From Jejubacter sp036620675 (GTDB taxonomy: Bacteria; Pseudomonadota; Gammaproteobacteria; Enterobacterales; Enterobacteriaceae), in NCBI GenBank assembly GCA_036620675.1, contig JAZHEE010000013.1: a stretch of 64,000 bases of DNA; one strand, 5' to 3'. Under the pieces are notes generated by a model. The model did not search any database and had not been told where the DNA came from. It saw nothing but the letters and a program-made list of their open reading frames with translations. The position numbers and the translations under genes are program-made. Below, piece after piece: positions 26,523 to 35,067 of the stretch. Numbering within the stretch: the stretch's first letter is position 1; every line of letters begins with the position of its first letter.

Positions 26523-27893
26523 ATGAACGACTATAAAATGACGCCCCAGGAAAGGCGCGCCACCTGGGGGTTAGGGACGGTCTTTTCACTACGCATGCTG
26601 GGCATGTTTATGGTGCTGCCGGTGCTGACCACATGGGGCATGGCGCTCCAGGGCGCCAGCGAGGCGCTCATCGGCCTGGCTATCGGCATTTATGGCCTGG
26701 CTCAGGCTATCTTCCAGATTCCTTTTGGCCTGCTTTCCGATCGCATTGGCCGTAAGCCGCTGATTGTCGGCGGTCTGCTGATATTCGTGCTGGGTAGCGT
26801 TATTGCCGCTCTCTCCCACTCAATCTGGGGCGTTATTCTCGGCCGCGCCCTGCAGGGTTCTGGCGCTATTGCCGCCGCGGTCATGGCGCTGCTGTCAGAC
26901 CTCACCCGCGAGCAGAACCGCACCAAAGCGATGGCATTTATTGGTATTAGCTTCGGTATTACCTTTGCTATCGCGATGGTGATGGGGCCCATCATCACTC
27001 ACGCCATTGGACTGCACGGGCTGTTCTGGATGATAGCCCTGCTCGCCACCCTGGGCATCATCATTACCCTGCTGATTGTGCCTTCCAGTAAAAGCCATGT
27101 GCTGAACCGTGATTCCGGCATGGTGCGCGGTTGTTTCAGCAAAGTATTGAGCAACCCTAAGTTGCTGAAGCTGAACTTCGGCATTATGTGTTTGCATATC
27201 CTGCTGATGTCCACCTTCGTGGCGCTGCCTGGCGAACTGGAGCAAGCGGGGCTTCCCGCCGAACAGCACTGGAAGGTCTATCTGTGTACCATGCTTATCG
27301 CTTTCGCTTCAGTGCTGCCGCTGATTATTTATGCTGAGGTGAAGCGCCGCATGAAGCGCGTCTTTGTCGGCTGCGTGGCGCTGATCATTATCGCCGAGAT
27401 TGTCCTGTGGGGCGCCGGTACCGGCTTCTGGACTCTGGCGTTAGGGGTACAGCTATTCTTCCTGGCCTTTAACCTGATGGAGGCGCTGTTACCGTCGCTT
27501 ATCAGTAAAGAGTCTCCGGCGGGCTATAAGGGAACGGCGATGGGGGTTTACTCCACCAGTCAGTTTATCGGCGTCGCTATTGGCGGTTCGCTCGGCGGCT
27601 CGCTGGCCGGCTGGCTCGATTCTCAGACCGTCTTTTTGTGCGGTGCGCTGCTGGCAACGTTCTGGTTACTGGTCAGCATGACCATGAGCGAACCGCCCTA
27701 TGTAAGCAGCCTGCGCGTGGAGCTGAGCGATGCGGCGATTCGGGATCCCGATCTACAGCGTCGCCTACTGGCGGCTCCCGGCGTGAGCGAGGCGATTATC
27801 GTTGCGGATGAAGGCAGCGCTTACGTGAAAATCGACAGCAAAGTGACCAACCGTTTCGATATTGAACAGGTCATCAACGGTACCGCAGCCTGA
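26523..27893 (+). CDS. yajR: MFS transporter YajR
   Basis: The 456-residue protein is a 12-helix major facilitator superfamily transporter with the motif-A loop GLLSDRIGRKP after helix 2. The C-terminal domain of about 65 residues (from about 388, ending AYVKIDSKVTNRFDIEQVI) matches the ferredoxin-like YAM domain seen in E. coli YajR. The substrate is unknown to me; the family suggests proton-coupled drug or metabolite export. The start at 26523 (MNDYKMTP) agrees with the family, while an upstream in-frame ATG at 26448 adds non-conserved residues. The gene is convergent with yajQ, and a hairpin lies between them. Confidence 0.95.
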   Translation: MNDYKMTPQERRATWGLGTVFSLRMLGMFMVLPVLTTWGMALQGASEALIGLAIGIYGLAQAIFQIPFGLLSDRIGRKPLIVGGLLIFVLGSVIAALSHSIWGVILGRALQGSGAIAAAVMALLSDLTREQNRTKAMAFIGISFGITFAIAMVMGPIITHAIGLHGLFWMIALLATLGIIITLLIVPSSKSHVLNRDSGMVRGCFSKVLSNPKLLKLNFGIMCLHILLMSTFVALPGELEQAGLPAEQHWKVYLCTMLIAFASVLPLIIYAEVKRRMKRVFVGCVALIIIAEIVLWGAGTGFWTLALGVQLFFLAFNLMEALLPSLISKESPAGYKGTAMGVYSTSQFIGVAIGGSLGGSLAGWLDSQTVFLCGALLATFWLLVSMTMSEPPYVSSLRVELSDAAIRDPDLQRRLLAAPGVSEAIIVADEGSAYVKIDSKVTNRFDIEQVINGTAA

Positions 27894-27899
27894 CAGTCA

Positions 27900-27920
27900 C
27901 GGGGGAGTCGCCCTCCCCCG
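27900..27920. terminator. Hairpin between convergent yajR and yajQ
   Basis: An 8-bp GC-rich stem (27900-27907 with 27913-27920) lies between the two stop codons. It has no strong T run, so terminator function is likely but unproven. Confidence 0.55.
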
Positions 27921-27926
27921 CTCGCT

Positions 27927-28418
27927 TTAATCGCGGAAGTTGGTGAACTGGAAAGGCTGCCCCAGATTACCGCCGCGTACCAGCGCCATTACCGACTGCA
28001 AATCGTCACGTGACTTGCCGGTTACTCGTACCTGTTCGCCCTGAATCTGAGCCTGTACTTTGAGCTTGCTGTCTTTAATCAGCTTCACAATCTTCTTCGC
28101 CTGCGGAGTATCGATCCCCTGTTTCAGCTTCGCGTCCACGCTCCAGGTCTTACCGCTGTGCTCGAAGTTTTCAGGCACCTCAAGCGCACCGCCGTCGATA
28201 TTGCGCTTGAGCAGCTTGCCACGCAGAATGTCCAGCAGTTGGTTAACCTGAAAATCGGACTCGCTGACGACCTTAATCGTCTGATTCTTATCATTCAGTT
28301 CGAAGCTGGCAGTCACGTTGCGGAAATCAAAACGGGTCTCCAGCTCACGGCTGGCGTTATCCACCGCGTTACGCACTTCCTGCATATCGACTTCGGATAC
28401 AATGTCAAAAGATGGCAT
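27927..28418 (-). CDS. yajQ: Nucleotide-binding protein YajQ
   Basis: The 163-residue protein is of the YajQ/UPF0234 family (MPSFDIVSEVDMQEVRNAV, VRVTGKSRDDLQSVM). It has two similar alpha-beta domains and binds nucleotides; some homologues bind cyclic di-GMP. The cellular role in enterobacteria is not settled. It is divergent from panE with 134 bases between the starts, which contain an unusually perfect 14-bp hairpin. Confidence 0.95.
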   Translation of the reverse strand: MPSFDIVSEVDMQEVRNAVDNASRELETRFDFRNVTASFELNDKNQTIKVVSESDFQVNQLLDILRGKLLKRNIDGGALEVPENFEHSGKTWSVDAKLKQGIDTPQAKKIVKLIKDSKLKVQAQIQGEQVRVTGKSRDDLQSVMALVRGGNLGQPFQFTNFRD

Positions 28419-28477
28419 GTTTTTATCTCCCTCCTGTTTTGTTGCATTGCATAATACCCACTAAGCTGCACAAAACA

Positions 28478-28509
28478 ACACGCAGTCGGGAATCGTCCCG
28501 ACTGCGTGT
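28478..28509. other. Perfect 14-bp inverted repeat between divergent yajQ and panE
   Basis: ACACGCAGTCGGGA (28478-28491) pairs perfectly with 28496-28509 across a four-base loop. It lies upstream of both genes, so it is not a normal end-of-gene terminator. It could block read-through in the leaders, be a REP-like unit, or bind a protein. Confidence 0.8.
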
Positions 28510-28552
28510 CATTAATGCATAACACCGGACTGCGGCCTGGTGGGGAGGAATA

Positions 28553-29464
28553 ATGAAAATTACCGTACTGGGTTGCGGCGCGCTGGGCCAGCTGTGGCTT
28601 ACAGCCCTGTACAAACAGCACCATCAACTACAGGGCTGGTTGCGCGTCCCCCAGGCCTCATGCGCTGTCGCTTTGACAGAGACAGACGGCACTCAGGCAA
28701 ACCTGACGCTTACCGCCAACAGCCACGACTTTCTGGCCCACAGCGACCTGCTACTGGTGACGCTGAAAGCCTGGCAGGTTTCCGACGCCGTACGCCATCT
28801 GGCGGCGGAATTACCGGAAAACTGCCCGATTTTGTTGCTGCATAACGGTATGGGCACTCTGGAGGAGCTTAAGGGGCTGCGTCAGCCACTGCTGGTAGGC
28901 GTGACGACCCAGGCGGCAAAGCGCGAAGGTGCCAGAATAATTCACGTCGCCAGTGGCCTGACGCACATTGGCCCCGGCAATGAGGCCGGGCAACAGCATA
29001 GCGGGCTGGCGGTGACGCTACAGCATGCCCTGCCTGATGTCGCCTGGCACGATAACATCAGCGCCATTGCCTGGAAAAAGCTGGCGGTAAACTGTGCCGT
29101 TAATCCCCTGACGGCCCTGCACGAATGCAATAACGGAGCGCTGCGCGCGCGGCCTGGCGAAGTCGAGCTCATCTGCAATGAAGTGGCTCTGGTCATGGCT
29201 CGCGAAGGACACCATACTTCCCGGGAAGGGCTGCTCGACTACGTCTGGCAGGTGATAGGCGCTACCGCCGGAAATACCTCCTCGATGCTGCAGGACGTGC
29301 GAGCGCACCGTCATACCGAAATCGACTACATCACTGGCTACCTGTTAAAACGCGCCCGGGCCCATGGCCTGGAAACGCCGCATAACAGCCGCCTGTTTGA
29401 ACAGATAAAACGTAAGGAGAATAACTATGAGCGCATCGGCTCTGGTTTGCCTGGCGCCTGGTAG
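28553..29464 (+). CDS. panE: 2-dehydropantoate 2-reductase
   Basis: PanE reduces ketopantoate to pantoate with NADPH in pantothenate and coenzyme A synthesis. The 303-residue protein has the N-terminal nucleotide-binding motif GCGALGQLW (residues 7-15), the conserved lysine in AWKKLAVNCAVNPLTAL (about residue 176), and a helical C-terminal domain. AGGAATA precedes the ATG. Its 3' end overlaps the start of yajL by 38 bases in another frame, the usual panE-yajL coupling. Confidence 0.97.
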   Translation: MKITVLGCGALGQLWLTALYKQHHQLQGWLRVPQASCAVALTETDGTQANLTLTANSHDFLAHSDLLLVTLKAWQVSDAVRHLAAELPENCPILLLHNGMGTLEELKGLRQPLLVGVTTQAAKREGARIIHVASGLTHIGPGNEAGQQHSGLAVTLQHALPDVAWHDNISAIAWKKLAVNCAVNPLTALHECNNGALRARPGEVELICNEVALVMAREGHHTSREGLLDYVWQVIGATAGNTSSMLQDVRAHRHTEIDYITGYLLKRARAHGLETPHNSRLFEQIKRKENNYERIGSGLPGAW

Positions 29465-30020
29465 CGAAGAGACGGAAGCCGTCACCACTATCGATCTGCT
29501 GGTACGGGCGGGGATTCAGGTCACGACTGCCAGCGTGGCCAGCGACGGAGATTTAACCATCACCTGCTCGCGCGGCGTCAGGCTGCTGGCGGATGCGCCG
29601 CTGGTTGAAGTGGCTGACGGCGAGTTCGATGTCATTGTTCTGCCCGGCGGACTTGGCGGCGCGCAATGCTTTCGCGACAGCCCGCTGCTGGTGGAAACCG
29701 TACGTCAGTTTCATCTTTCCGGGCGCATCGTGGCAGCGATATGCGCCGCCGCAGGCACCGTGCTGGTACCCCACGATCTGTTTCCCGGCGCTAATATGAC
29801 CGGTTTTCCGGGCCTGAAAGAGACCATTCCGGCACCACAGTGGCAGGAACGGCGCGTAGTCTGGGATTCACGCTTTAATTTGTTGACCAGCCAGGGGCCG
29901 GGTACCGCTATCGACTTCGCGCTGAAAATTATCGACCTGCTAAAAGGAACGGAAAAAGCCCATGAAGTCGCCAGCCAGCTGGTCATGGCGGCAGGAATCT
30001 ATAACTACTATCAGGAGTGA
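29427..30020 (+). CDS. yajL: Protein/nucleic acid deglycase-like chaperone YajL
   Basis: YajL is a DJ-1/PfpI superfamily protein linked to oxidative and carbonyl stress; deglycase and chaperone activities have been reported for E. coli YajL and are debated. The 197-residue product keeps the nucleophile-elbow cysteine C106 in IVAAICAAAG and the acidic residue E15 expected to activate it. The E. coli motif ICAAPA is ICAAAG here, a small change next to the elbow. The start lies in the panE 3' end behind AAGGAG. thiI is convergent, 114 bases further on. Confidence 0.95.
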   Translation: MSASALVCLAPGSEETEAVTTIDLLVRAGIQVTTASVASDGDLTITCSRGVRLLADAPLVEVADGEFDVIVLPGGLGGAQCFRDSPLLVETVRQFHLSGRIVAAICAAAGTVLVPHDLFPGANMTGFPGLKETIPAPQWQERRVVWDSRFNLLTSQGPGTAIDFALKIIDLLKGTEKAHEVASQLVMAAGIYNYYQE

Positions 30021-30134
30021 TCAAACGGGGCGGCGGACAGATCCCGCCGTAGCCTCAGACGTCCTGGAGCCTGTCTTAGCCGGGGGCCAGGCAGGGAAGA
30101 TGGGCCTCCACGGCAGGAGGCCCAAAGGATGGCA

Positions 30135-31583
30135 TCAGGGGCGCCATACCTTCACATTATTAAAGCCCTGCTCGCGCAGATACAGCGCCTGCAGGCGGCT
30201 CATTACGCCGCGCTCACACCACAGCAGATAATTTTTGCTCTGATCGAGGTCGCCGAATTGGGTGCTCAGCTTGTAGAACGGCAGCGAAACTACCTCAACC
30301 CCTTCCAGGGTCAGCGGTTTATCATCCTGCTCATCGATAGCGCGGATATCCAGCACGGCGTCGTTCGGGCCGAAGCTGGAGACAGTTTCCACCTCAACCA
30401 CCTCTTGCTGCGCCTGCTCGGCGATATCGCGGATATCCATATTGGTGGCCGCTTCCACAACCTTATCGAGAATTGCGAAATCGAACTTCGCCTCTTCGGC
30501 CTCAATTTTCGCTTTCACCGCCTTCACCGTCGGGCTTTTCGAAATCACGCCGCAATATTCCGGCATGGTGCGAGCGAAGTCCTCAGTGCCGATCTGACGC
30601 GCCAGATTAATGATGTGTTCTTTATCGTGGGCAATTAACGGACGCAACACCAAGGTATCGGAGACATTGTCGATCAACCGCAGATTGGTCAGGGTCTGGC
30701 TGGAAACCTGCCCCAGCGCTTCACCGGTTACCAGCGCCTGCACGCCATAGCGTTCGGCGATTTTTGACGCAGCGCGAATCATCATGCGCTTCAGCACCAC
30801 CCCCATCTGGCCATCATCCACTTTTTCAAGGATTTCACCCACCACCGGCTCGAAGTTGATGGCGACGAAACGCACCCGGTGCGAGCTGCCAAAGCGGTTC
30901 CACAGATAATGCGCCACCTGGCGCACGCCGATTTCATGGGCGGCACCGCCAAGATTAAAGAAGCAGTAGTGCACGCGACAGCCGCGACGGATCAGCATAT
31001 AGCTGGATACGCCAGAATCAAAGCCGCCGGAAATCAGCGACATCACATCTTCCTGAGTGCCAATAGGGAAACCGCCTATCCCTTCGGAACGGCCCGTGAC
31101 CAACAGCAGCCTGTCGTCTTCAATTTCCAGATTAACCGTCACATCCGGGTTGGTCAGCTTTACTCGCGCGCTTTCGATGTTCTGGTTCAGACCGCCGCCC
31201 ACATAGCGTTCCACCTCAATGGAGGTAAACTCGTGCTTACCGCGACGCTTCACGCGCACGCAGAAGGTCTTCCCCTCCAGCTCACAGCGATAATGATCCA
31301 GCGCACGCTCGAAAATGTCGTGCATCGAGGTAAAGGGAGACTCTTCAACCTCAAGAATATGGTGAATGCCGGGAATCCGGGTCAGCGCATCACGAATGGC
31401 GGGACGCTGGCTCTCATCCTTTGCGCGTACAATGATGTGATCCCAGTGTCTGACCACCGCCAGGCTCTCATCATAGTGTTTTAGGACGTTACGAATGTTA
31501 CCGGCCAGCATCTTGATAAAGCGCAAACGTACCGATTGGCTTTTAATGGTGATTTCCGGAAACAATTTAATGATAAACTTCAT
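30135..31583 (-). CDS. thiI: tRNA 4-thiouridine synthase / thiamine thiazole sulfurtransferase ThiI
   Basis: ThiI adds sulfur to U8 of tRNA and supplies sulfur for the thiazole of thiamine. The 482 residues equal the E. coli length. Order: ferredoxin-like and THUMP domains (about 1-165), a PP-loop ATPase with SGGFDSGVSSYML (about residues 180-192), and a C-terminal rhodanese domain with the catalytic cysteine in LLWCERGVMS (expected C456). The partner cysteine is in EYCGVISKSP (expected C344). It is divergent from xseB-ispA-dxs, where Dxs makes the DXP needed for the same thiazole. Confidence 0.98.
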   Translation of the reverse strand: MKFIIKLFPEITIKSQSVRLRFIKMLAGNIRNVLKHYDESLAVVRHWDHIIVRAKDESQRPAIRDALTRIPGIHHILEVEESPFTSMHDIFERALDHYRCELEGKTFCVRVKRRGKHEFTSIEVERYVGGGLNQNIESARVKLTNPDVTVNLEIEDDRLLLVTGRSEGIGGFPIGTQEDVMSLISGGFDSGVSSYMLIRRGCRVHYCFFNLGGAAHEIGVRQVAHYLWNRFGSSHRVRFVAINFEPVVGEILEKVDDGQMGVVLKRMMIRAASKIAERYGVQALVTGEALGQVSSQTLTNLRLIDNVSDTLVLRPLIAHDKEHIINLARQIGTEDFARTMPEYCGVISKSPTVKAVKAKIEAEEAKFDFAILDKVVEAATNMDIRDIAEQAQQEVVEVETVSSFGPNDAVLDIRAIDEQDDKPLTLEGVEVVSLPFYKLSTQFGDLDQSKNYLLWCERGVMSRLQALYLREQGFNNVKVWRP

Positions 31584-31976
31584 GGCGACAAAGGTTAGTT
31601 GGTCAGCTCCGCCTGAGTGATGCCGCGAGCTGAGAGAAAATCAGTACCGCAGGCGACCAGGGGCCCCTGCGACCAGGACGCGCAAGTATACCACCAGGAT
31701 AGTGAAACTGCTCGCTAACCCGCGTACACAAAATCATTCAGGCTGCATCAGGGCAACAACTGAACGAAGCCCCGGGAGCATAGCGAAATCTGCCGGTGCA
31801 GATTTGAACCCTGCCGGCAACGGCCTTAAAGGAGTCAAGCCAGGGGATGGGCCGAATATTGCAGTTAACGAAAGAGGCAGCCTGAAAGATGAAGTGTGTA
31901 TGACTTATTTGATTCTCCGCAGGCCTCCGTTACCATAACGGATTCGCGAAAATAACTAAACAGGGCCAGACGCACC
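31584..31976. other. Intergenic region between thiI and xseB with a divergent ERIC-like element
   Basis: This 393-base gap between divergent genes has no convincing coding frame. Its middle (31725-31900) is an ERIC-like repeat. The flanks (31584-31724 and 31901-31976) should hold the thiI and xseB promoters; none was assigned with confidence. Confidence 0.6.
31725..31900. repeat. Diverged ERIC-like element (176 bp)
   Basis: The element is bounded by the inverted hexamers TACACA (31725-31730) and TGTGTA (31895-31900). Left-end similarity to ERIC is seen in AAATCATTCAGGCTGCA and right-end similarity in GCAGCCTGAAAGATGAAG. The interior has CCCCGGGAGCATAG, as in the ERIC core, an extra hairpin (31786-31793 with 31798-31805), and a GGATGGGCCGAATA block (31845-31858). 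The block also occurs in the element at 61501-61651. Confidence 0.6.
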
Positions 31977-32219
31977 ATGCCTAAAAAGAAACCTGAAACC
32001 GCCAGCTTTGAAACCGCGCTGGCGGAGCTGGAGCAGATCGTGACTCGTCTGGAGAGCGGCGACCTGCCGCTGGAAGAGGCGCTGAACGAATTTGAGCGCG
32101 GCGTACAGATGGCACGCCTGGGCCAGAGCAAACTACAGCAGGCCGAACAGCGGGTGCAAATCTTACTTAGCGAAAGCGAAGAGGCGCCGCTCGATCCCTT
32201 CACCCCGGATGCCGAGTAA
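31977..32219 (+). CDS. xseB: Exodeoxyribonuclease VII small subunit
   Basis: XseB is the small subunit of exonuclease VII, which degrades single-stranded DNA; several copies bind the large subunit XseA, not encoded here. The 80-residue product carries the family motif FETALAELEQIVTRLESGDLPLEEAL and is predicted to be mostly helical. Its TAA stop overlaps the first base of the ispA ATG, so the two are translationally coupled. Confidence 0.97.
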   Translation: MPKKKPETASFETALAELEQIVTRLESGDLPLEEALNEFERGVQMARLGQSKLQQAEQRVQILLSESEEAPLDPFTPDAE

Positions 32220-33118
32220 TGGATTTCTCTCAACAGATTCAGGCCCGCGTAGAGCAGGCTAATCAGGCGCTGCTGCGCTTTTTAACGCCGCTGCCCTTTC
32301 AGAACACTCCTCTGGTAGATGCCATGCGCTATGGCACACTGTTGGGGGGCAAACGGCTGCGCCCGTTCCTGGTCTATGCCACCGGCGAGATGTTTAACGT
32401 CAGCCAACAGACCCTGGATGCCCCGGCGGCGGCCATTGAGTGTATTCACGCCTATTCGCTGATTCATGACGACCTGCCGGCGATGGATGACGACGATCTG
32501 CGCCGCGGCCAGCCCACCTGCCATATAAAATTCGGCGAGGCGGGCGCGATTCTGGCCGGAGACGCACTGCAAACGCTGGCGTTTTCTATACTGAGTGATG
32601 CGCCGATGACAGGCGTTGGCCCCGCCCAGCGCATCGCGATGGTGTCAGAACTGGCCCAGGCCAGCGGTGCTGCAGGCATGTGCGCCGGTCAGTCGAAGGA
32701 TCTGGAAGCCGAAGGCCACCAGGTAAGTCTGGCGACCCTTGAACAGATCCATGCGCTGAAGACCGGAGCCCTGATTCGCGCCGCGGTACGTCTTGGTGCG
32801 CTCTGCGCCGGCGAAGCGGGTCGTCAGGCGCTGTCGGCTCTCGATCGCTACAGCGCCGCTATTGGTCTCGCCTTCCAGGTACAGGATGATATCCTGGATA
32901 TCATCGGCGACACCGCCACAATCGGTAAGCGCCAGGGGCGCGATCCGCAGCTCGGAAAGAGCACCTATCCCGCCCTGCTCGGGCTGGAACAGGCCCAGGC
33001 CAAGGCCCGGGATCTCTGCGATCGGGCGCTGGACGCGCTGGCGGAACTGAAAGCCGCGTCGCTGGACACCTCTGCGCTGGAAGCGCTGGCGTGCTATATC
33101 ATTCAGCGCGATAAATAA
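32219..33118 (+). CDS. ispA: Farnesyl diphosphate synthase
   Basis: IspA condenses DMAPP or geranyl diphosphate with IPP to make farnesyl diphosphate for quinones, undecaprenyl phosphate and heme O. The 299-residue protein shows the first aspartate-rich motif in LIHDDLPAMDDDDLRRG and the second in FQVQDDILDIIGD. The spacing of two residues between aspartates in the first motif is typical of bacterial enzymes. It is the second gene of xseB-ispA-dxs, with one-base overlap upstream and dxs 22 bases downstream. Confidence 0.98.
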   Translation: MDFSQQIQARVEQANQALLRFLTPLPFQNTPLVDAMRYGTLLGGKRLRPFLVYATGEMFNVSQQTLDAPAAAIECIHAYSLIHDDLPAMDDDDLRRGQPTCHIKFGEAGAILAGDALQTLAFSILSDAPMTGVGPAQRIAMVSELAQASGAAGMCAGQSKDLEAEGHQVSLATLEQIHALKTGALIRAAVRLGALCAGEAGRQALSALDRYSAAIGLAFQVQDDILDIIGDTATIGKRQGRDPQLGKSTYPALLGLEQAQAKARDLCDRALDALAELKAASLDTSALEALACYIIQRDK

Positions 33119-33140
33119 CCGACATCATGATGAGTCCCAG

Positions 33141-35006
33141 ATGAGTTTTGATACAGCCAAATACCCGACACTGGCGCTGGTGGAATCCCCCCTGGAGTTG
33201 CGCCTGCTGCCGAAAGAGAGCCTGCCGCAACTGTGCGACGAACTGCGTCGCTACCTGCTTGACAGCGTAAGTCGTTCCAGTGGGCACTTCGCCTCCGGGC
33301 TTGGCACGATTGAACTGACCGTCGCCCTGCATTACGTCTATAACACGCCGTTTGATCGACTGATCTGGGACGTGGGTCACCAGGCCTATCCGCACAAGAT
33401 TCTGACCGGGCGTCGGGACAGAATTGGTACTATCCGTCAGAAAGACGGGTTGCACCCCTTCCCGTGGCGCGGAGAAAGCGAATATGACGTGCTGAGCGTG
33501 GGCCACTCTTCCACCTCTATCAGCGCAGGTATCGGCGTAGCGGTAGCGGCAGCGAAAGAAGATAAAAATCGCCGCACGGTCTGCGTGATCGGCGACGGCG
33601 CCATTACCGCCGGTATGGCCTTTGAAGCCATGAACCATGCAGGGGATATTCGTCCCGATATGCTGGTGGTACTGAACGATAACGAAATGTCGATTTCGGA
33701 AAACGTTGGCGCGCTGAATAACCATCTGGCGCAACTGCTTTCCGGCAAGCTGTACTCTTCGCTGCGTGAAAGCGGCAAGCGAGTTTTCTCCGGGGTTCCG
33801 CCTCTTAAAGAGCTGCTCAAGCGCACCGAGGAGCATCTTAAAGGCATGGTGGTGCCGGGTACGCTGTTTGAAGAGCTGGGCTTTAACTATATCGGCCCGG
33901 TGGACGGCCACGACGTGTCAGGACTGGTCACCACGCTGAAGAATATGCGTGACCTTAAGGGGCCGCAGTTCCTGCATATCATGACCAAAAAGGGCCGCGG
34001 CTACGAGCCGGCAGAAAAAGATCCTATCGCCTGGCATGCGGTACCGAAGTTCGATCCAAGCAGCGGGAAATTGCCCAAATCGGGCGGCGGGCTGCCGGGC
34101 TATTCCCAGATTTTCGGCGACTGGCTGTGTGAAACCGCTGCGGGAGACGAAAAGCTAATGGCGATAACTCCGGCGATGCGCGAAGGTTCGGGCATGGTGG
34201 AATTTTCCCGTCGTTTCCCGGATCAGTATTTTGACGTTGCCATTGCGGAACAGCACGCGGTAACTTTCGCCGCCGGGCTGGCTATCGGCGGCTACAAACC
34301 CGTGGTGGCTATCTACTCCACCTTTCTGCAACGCGCCTACGATCAGCTGATCCACGATGTGGCAATTCAGCAGTTGCCGGTACTGTTCGCCATCGACCGT
34401 GCCGGTATTGTCGGCGCCGACGGTCAGACGCACCAGGGCGCCTTCGACCTTAGCTTCCTGCGCTGTATTCCCGGCATGGTGATTATGACGCCCAGCGACG
34501 AGAACGAATGCCGTCTGATGCTGCATACTGGCTATCACTACAGCGACGGGCCCAGCGCGGTGCGCTACCCGCGCGGCAGCGTGCGCGGCGTGGAGCGGAC
34601 GCCGATGGTTCCACTACCCATCGGTAAAGGTGTCGTGAAGCGCGAAGGGGAAAAACTGGCGATCCTGAACTTCGGCACCCTGCTGCCGGAAGCGGAAAAG
34701 GTAGCGGAAAGCCTGAATGCTACGCTTGTGGATATGCGCTTTGTGAAGCCGCTGGACGAAGCGCTGATTCTTGATATGGCGCAACGCCATGAAGCGCTTA
34801 TTACCGTGGAAGAAAACGCCATTATGGGCGGCGCCGGCAGCGGCGTAAATGAGACGCTGATGGCCCACCATAAAGCGACTCCGGTTCTGAATCTGGGCCT
34901 GCCTGATCATTTTATTCCCCAGGGCACCCAGGACGAGGCCCGAGCCGATATCGGGCTAAATGCCGAAGGTATGGAAACGCGCATCCGCGACTGGCTGGCC
35001 GTTTAA
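33141..35006 (+). CDS. dxs: 1-deoxy-D-xylulose-5-phosphate synthase
   Basis: Dxs makes DXP from pyruvate and glyceraldehyde 3-phosphate with thiamine diphosphate. DXP is the first intermediate of the MEP isoprenoid pathway and a precursor of thiamine and pyridoxal phosphate. The 621 residues are one more than in E. coli. The TPP motif GDGAITAGMAFEAMNHAG ends in LNDNEMS (about residues 152-185), and the catalytic glutamate lies in AIAEQHAVTFAAG (expected E370). It lies directly after ispA, which uses the same pathway's product, and before yajO. Confidence 0.98.
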   Translation: MSFDTAKYPTLALVESPLELRLLPKESLPQLCDELRRYLLDSVSRSSGHFASGLGTIELTVALHYVYNTPFDRLIWDVGHQAYPHKILTGRRDRIGTIRQKDGLHPFPWRGESEYDVLSVGHSSTSISAGIGVAVAAAKEDKNRRTVCVIGDGAITAGMAFEAMNHAGDIRPDMLVVLNDNEMSISENVGALNNHLAQLLSGKLYSSLRESGKRVFSGVPPLKELLKRTEEHLKGMVVPGTLFEELGFNYIGPVDGHDVSGLVTTLKNMRDLKGPQFLHIMTKKGRGYEPAEKDPIAWHAVPKFDPSSGKLPKSGGGLPGYSQIFGDWLCETAAGDEKLMAITPAMREGSGMVEFSRRFPDQYFDVAIAEQHAVTFAAGLAIGGYKPVVAIYSTFLQRAYDQLIHDVAIQQLPVLFAIDRAGIVGADGQTHQGAFDLSFLRCIPGMVIMTPSDENECRLMLHTGYHYSDGPSAVRYPRGSVRGVERTPMVPLPIGKGVVKREGEKLAILNFGTLLPEAEKVAESLNATLVDMRFVKPLDEALILDMAQRHEALITVEENAIMGGAGSGVNETLMAHHKATPVLNLGLPDHFIPQGTQDEARADIGLNAEGMETRIRDWLAV

Positions 35007-35067
35007 CCCCCCTCCTTTTCTCCCGCTGCTATCCTTAATTCACCAGAGATAACAGCGGGAGCACAGC

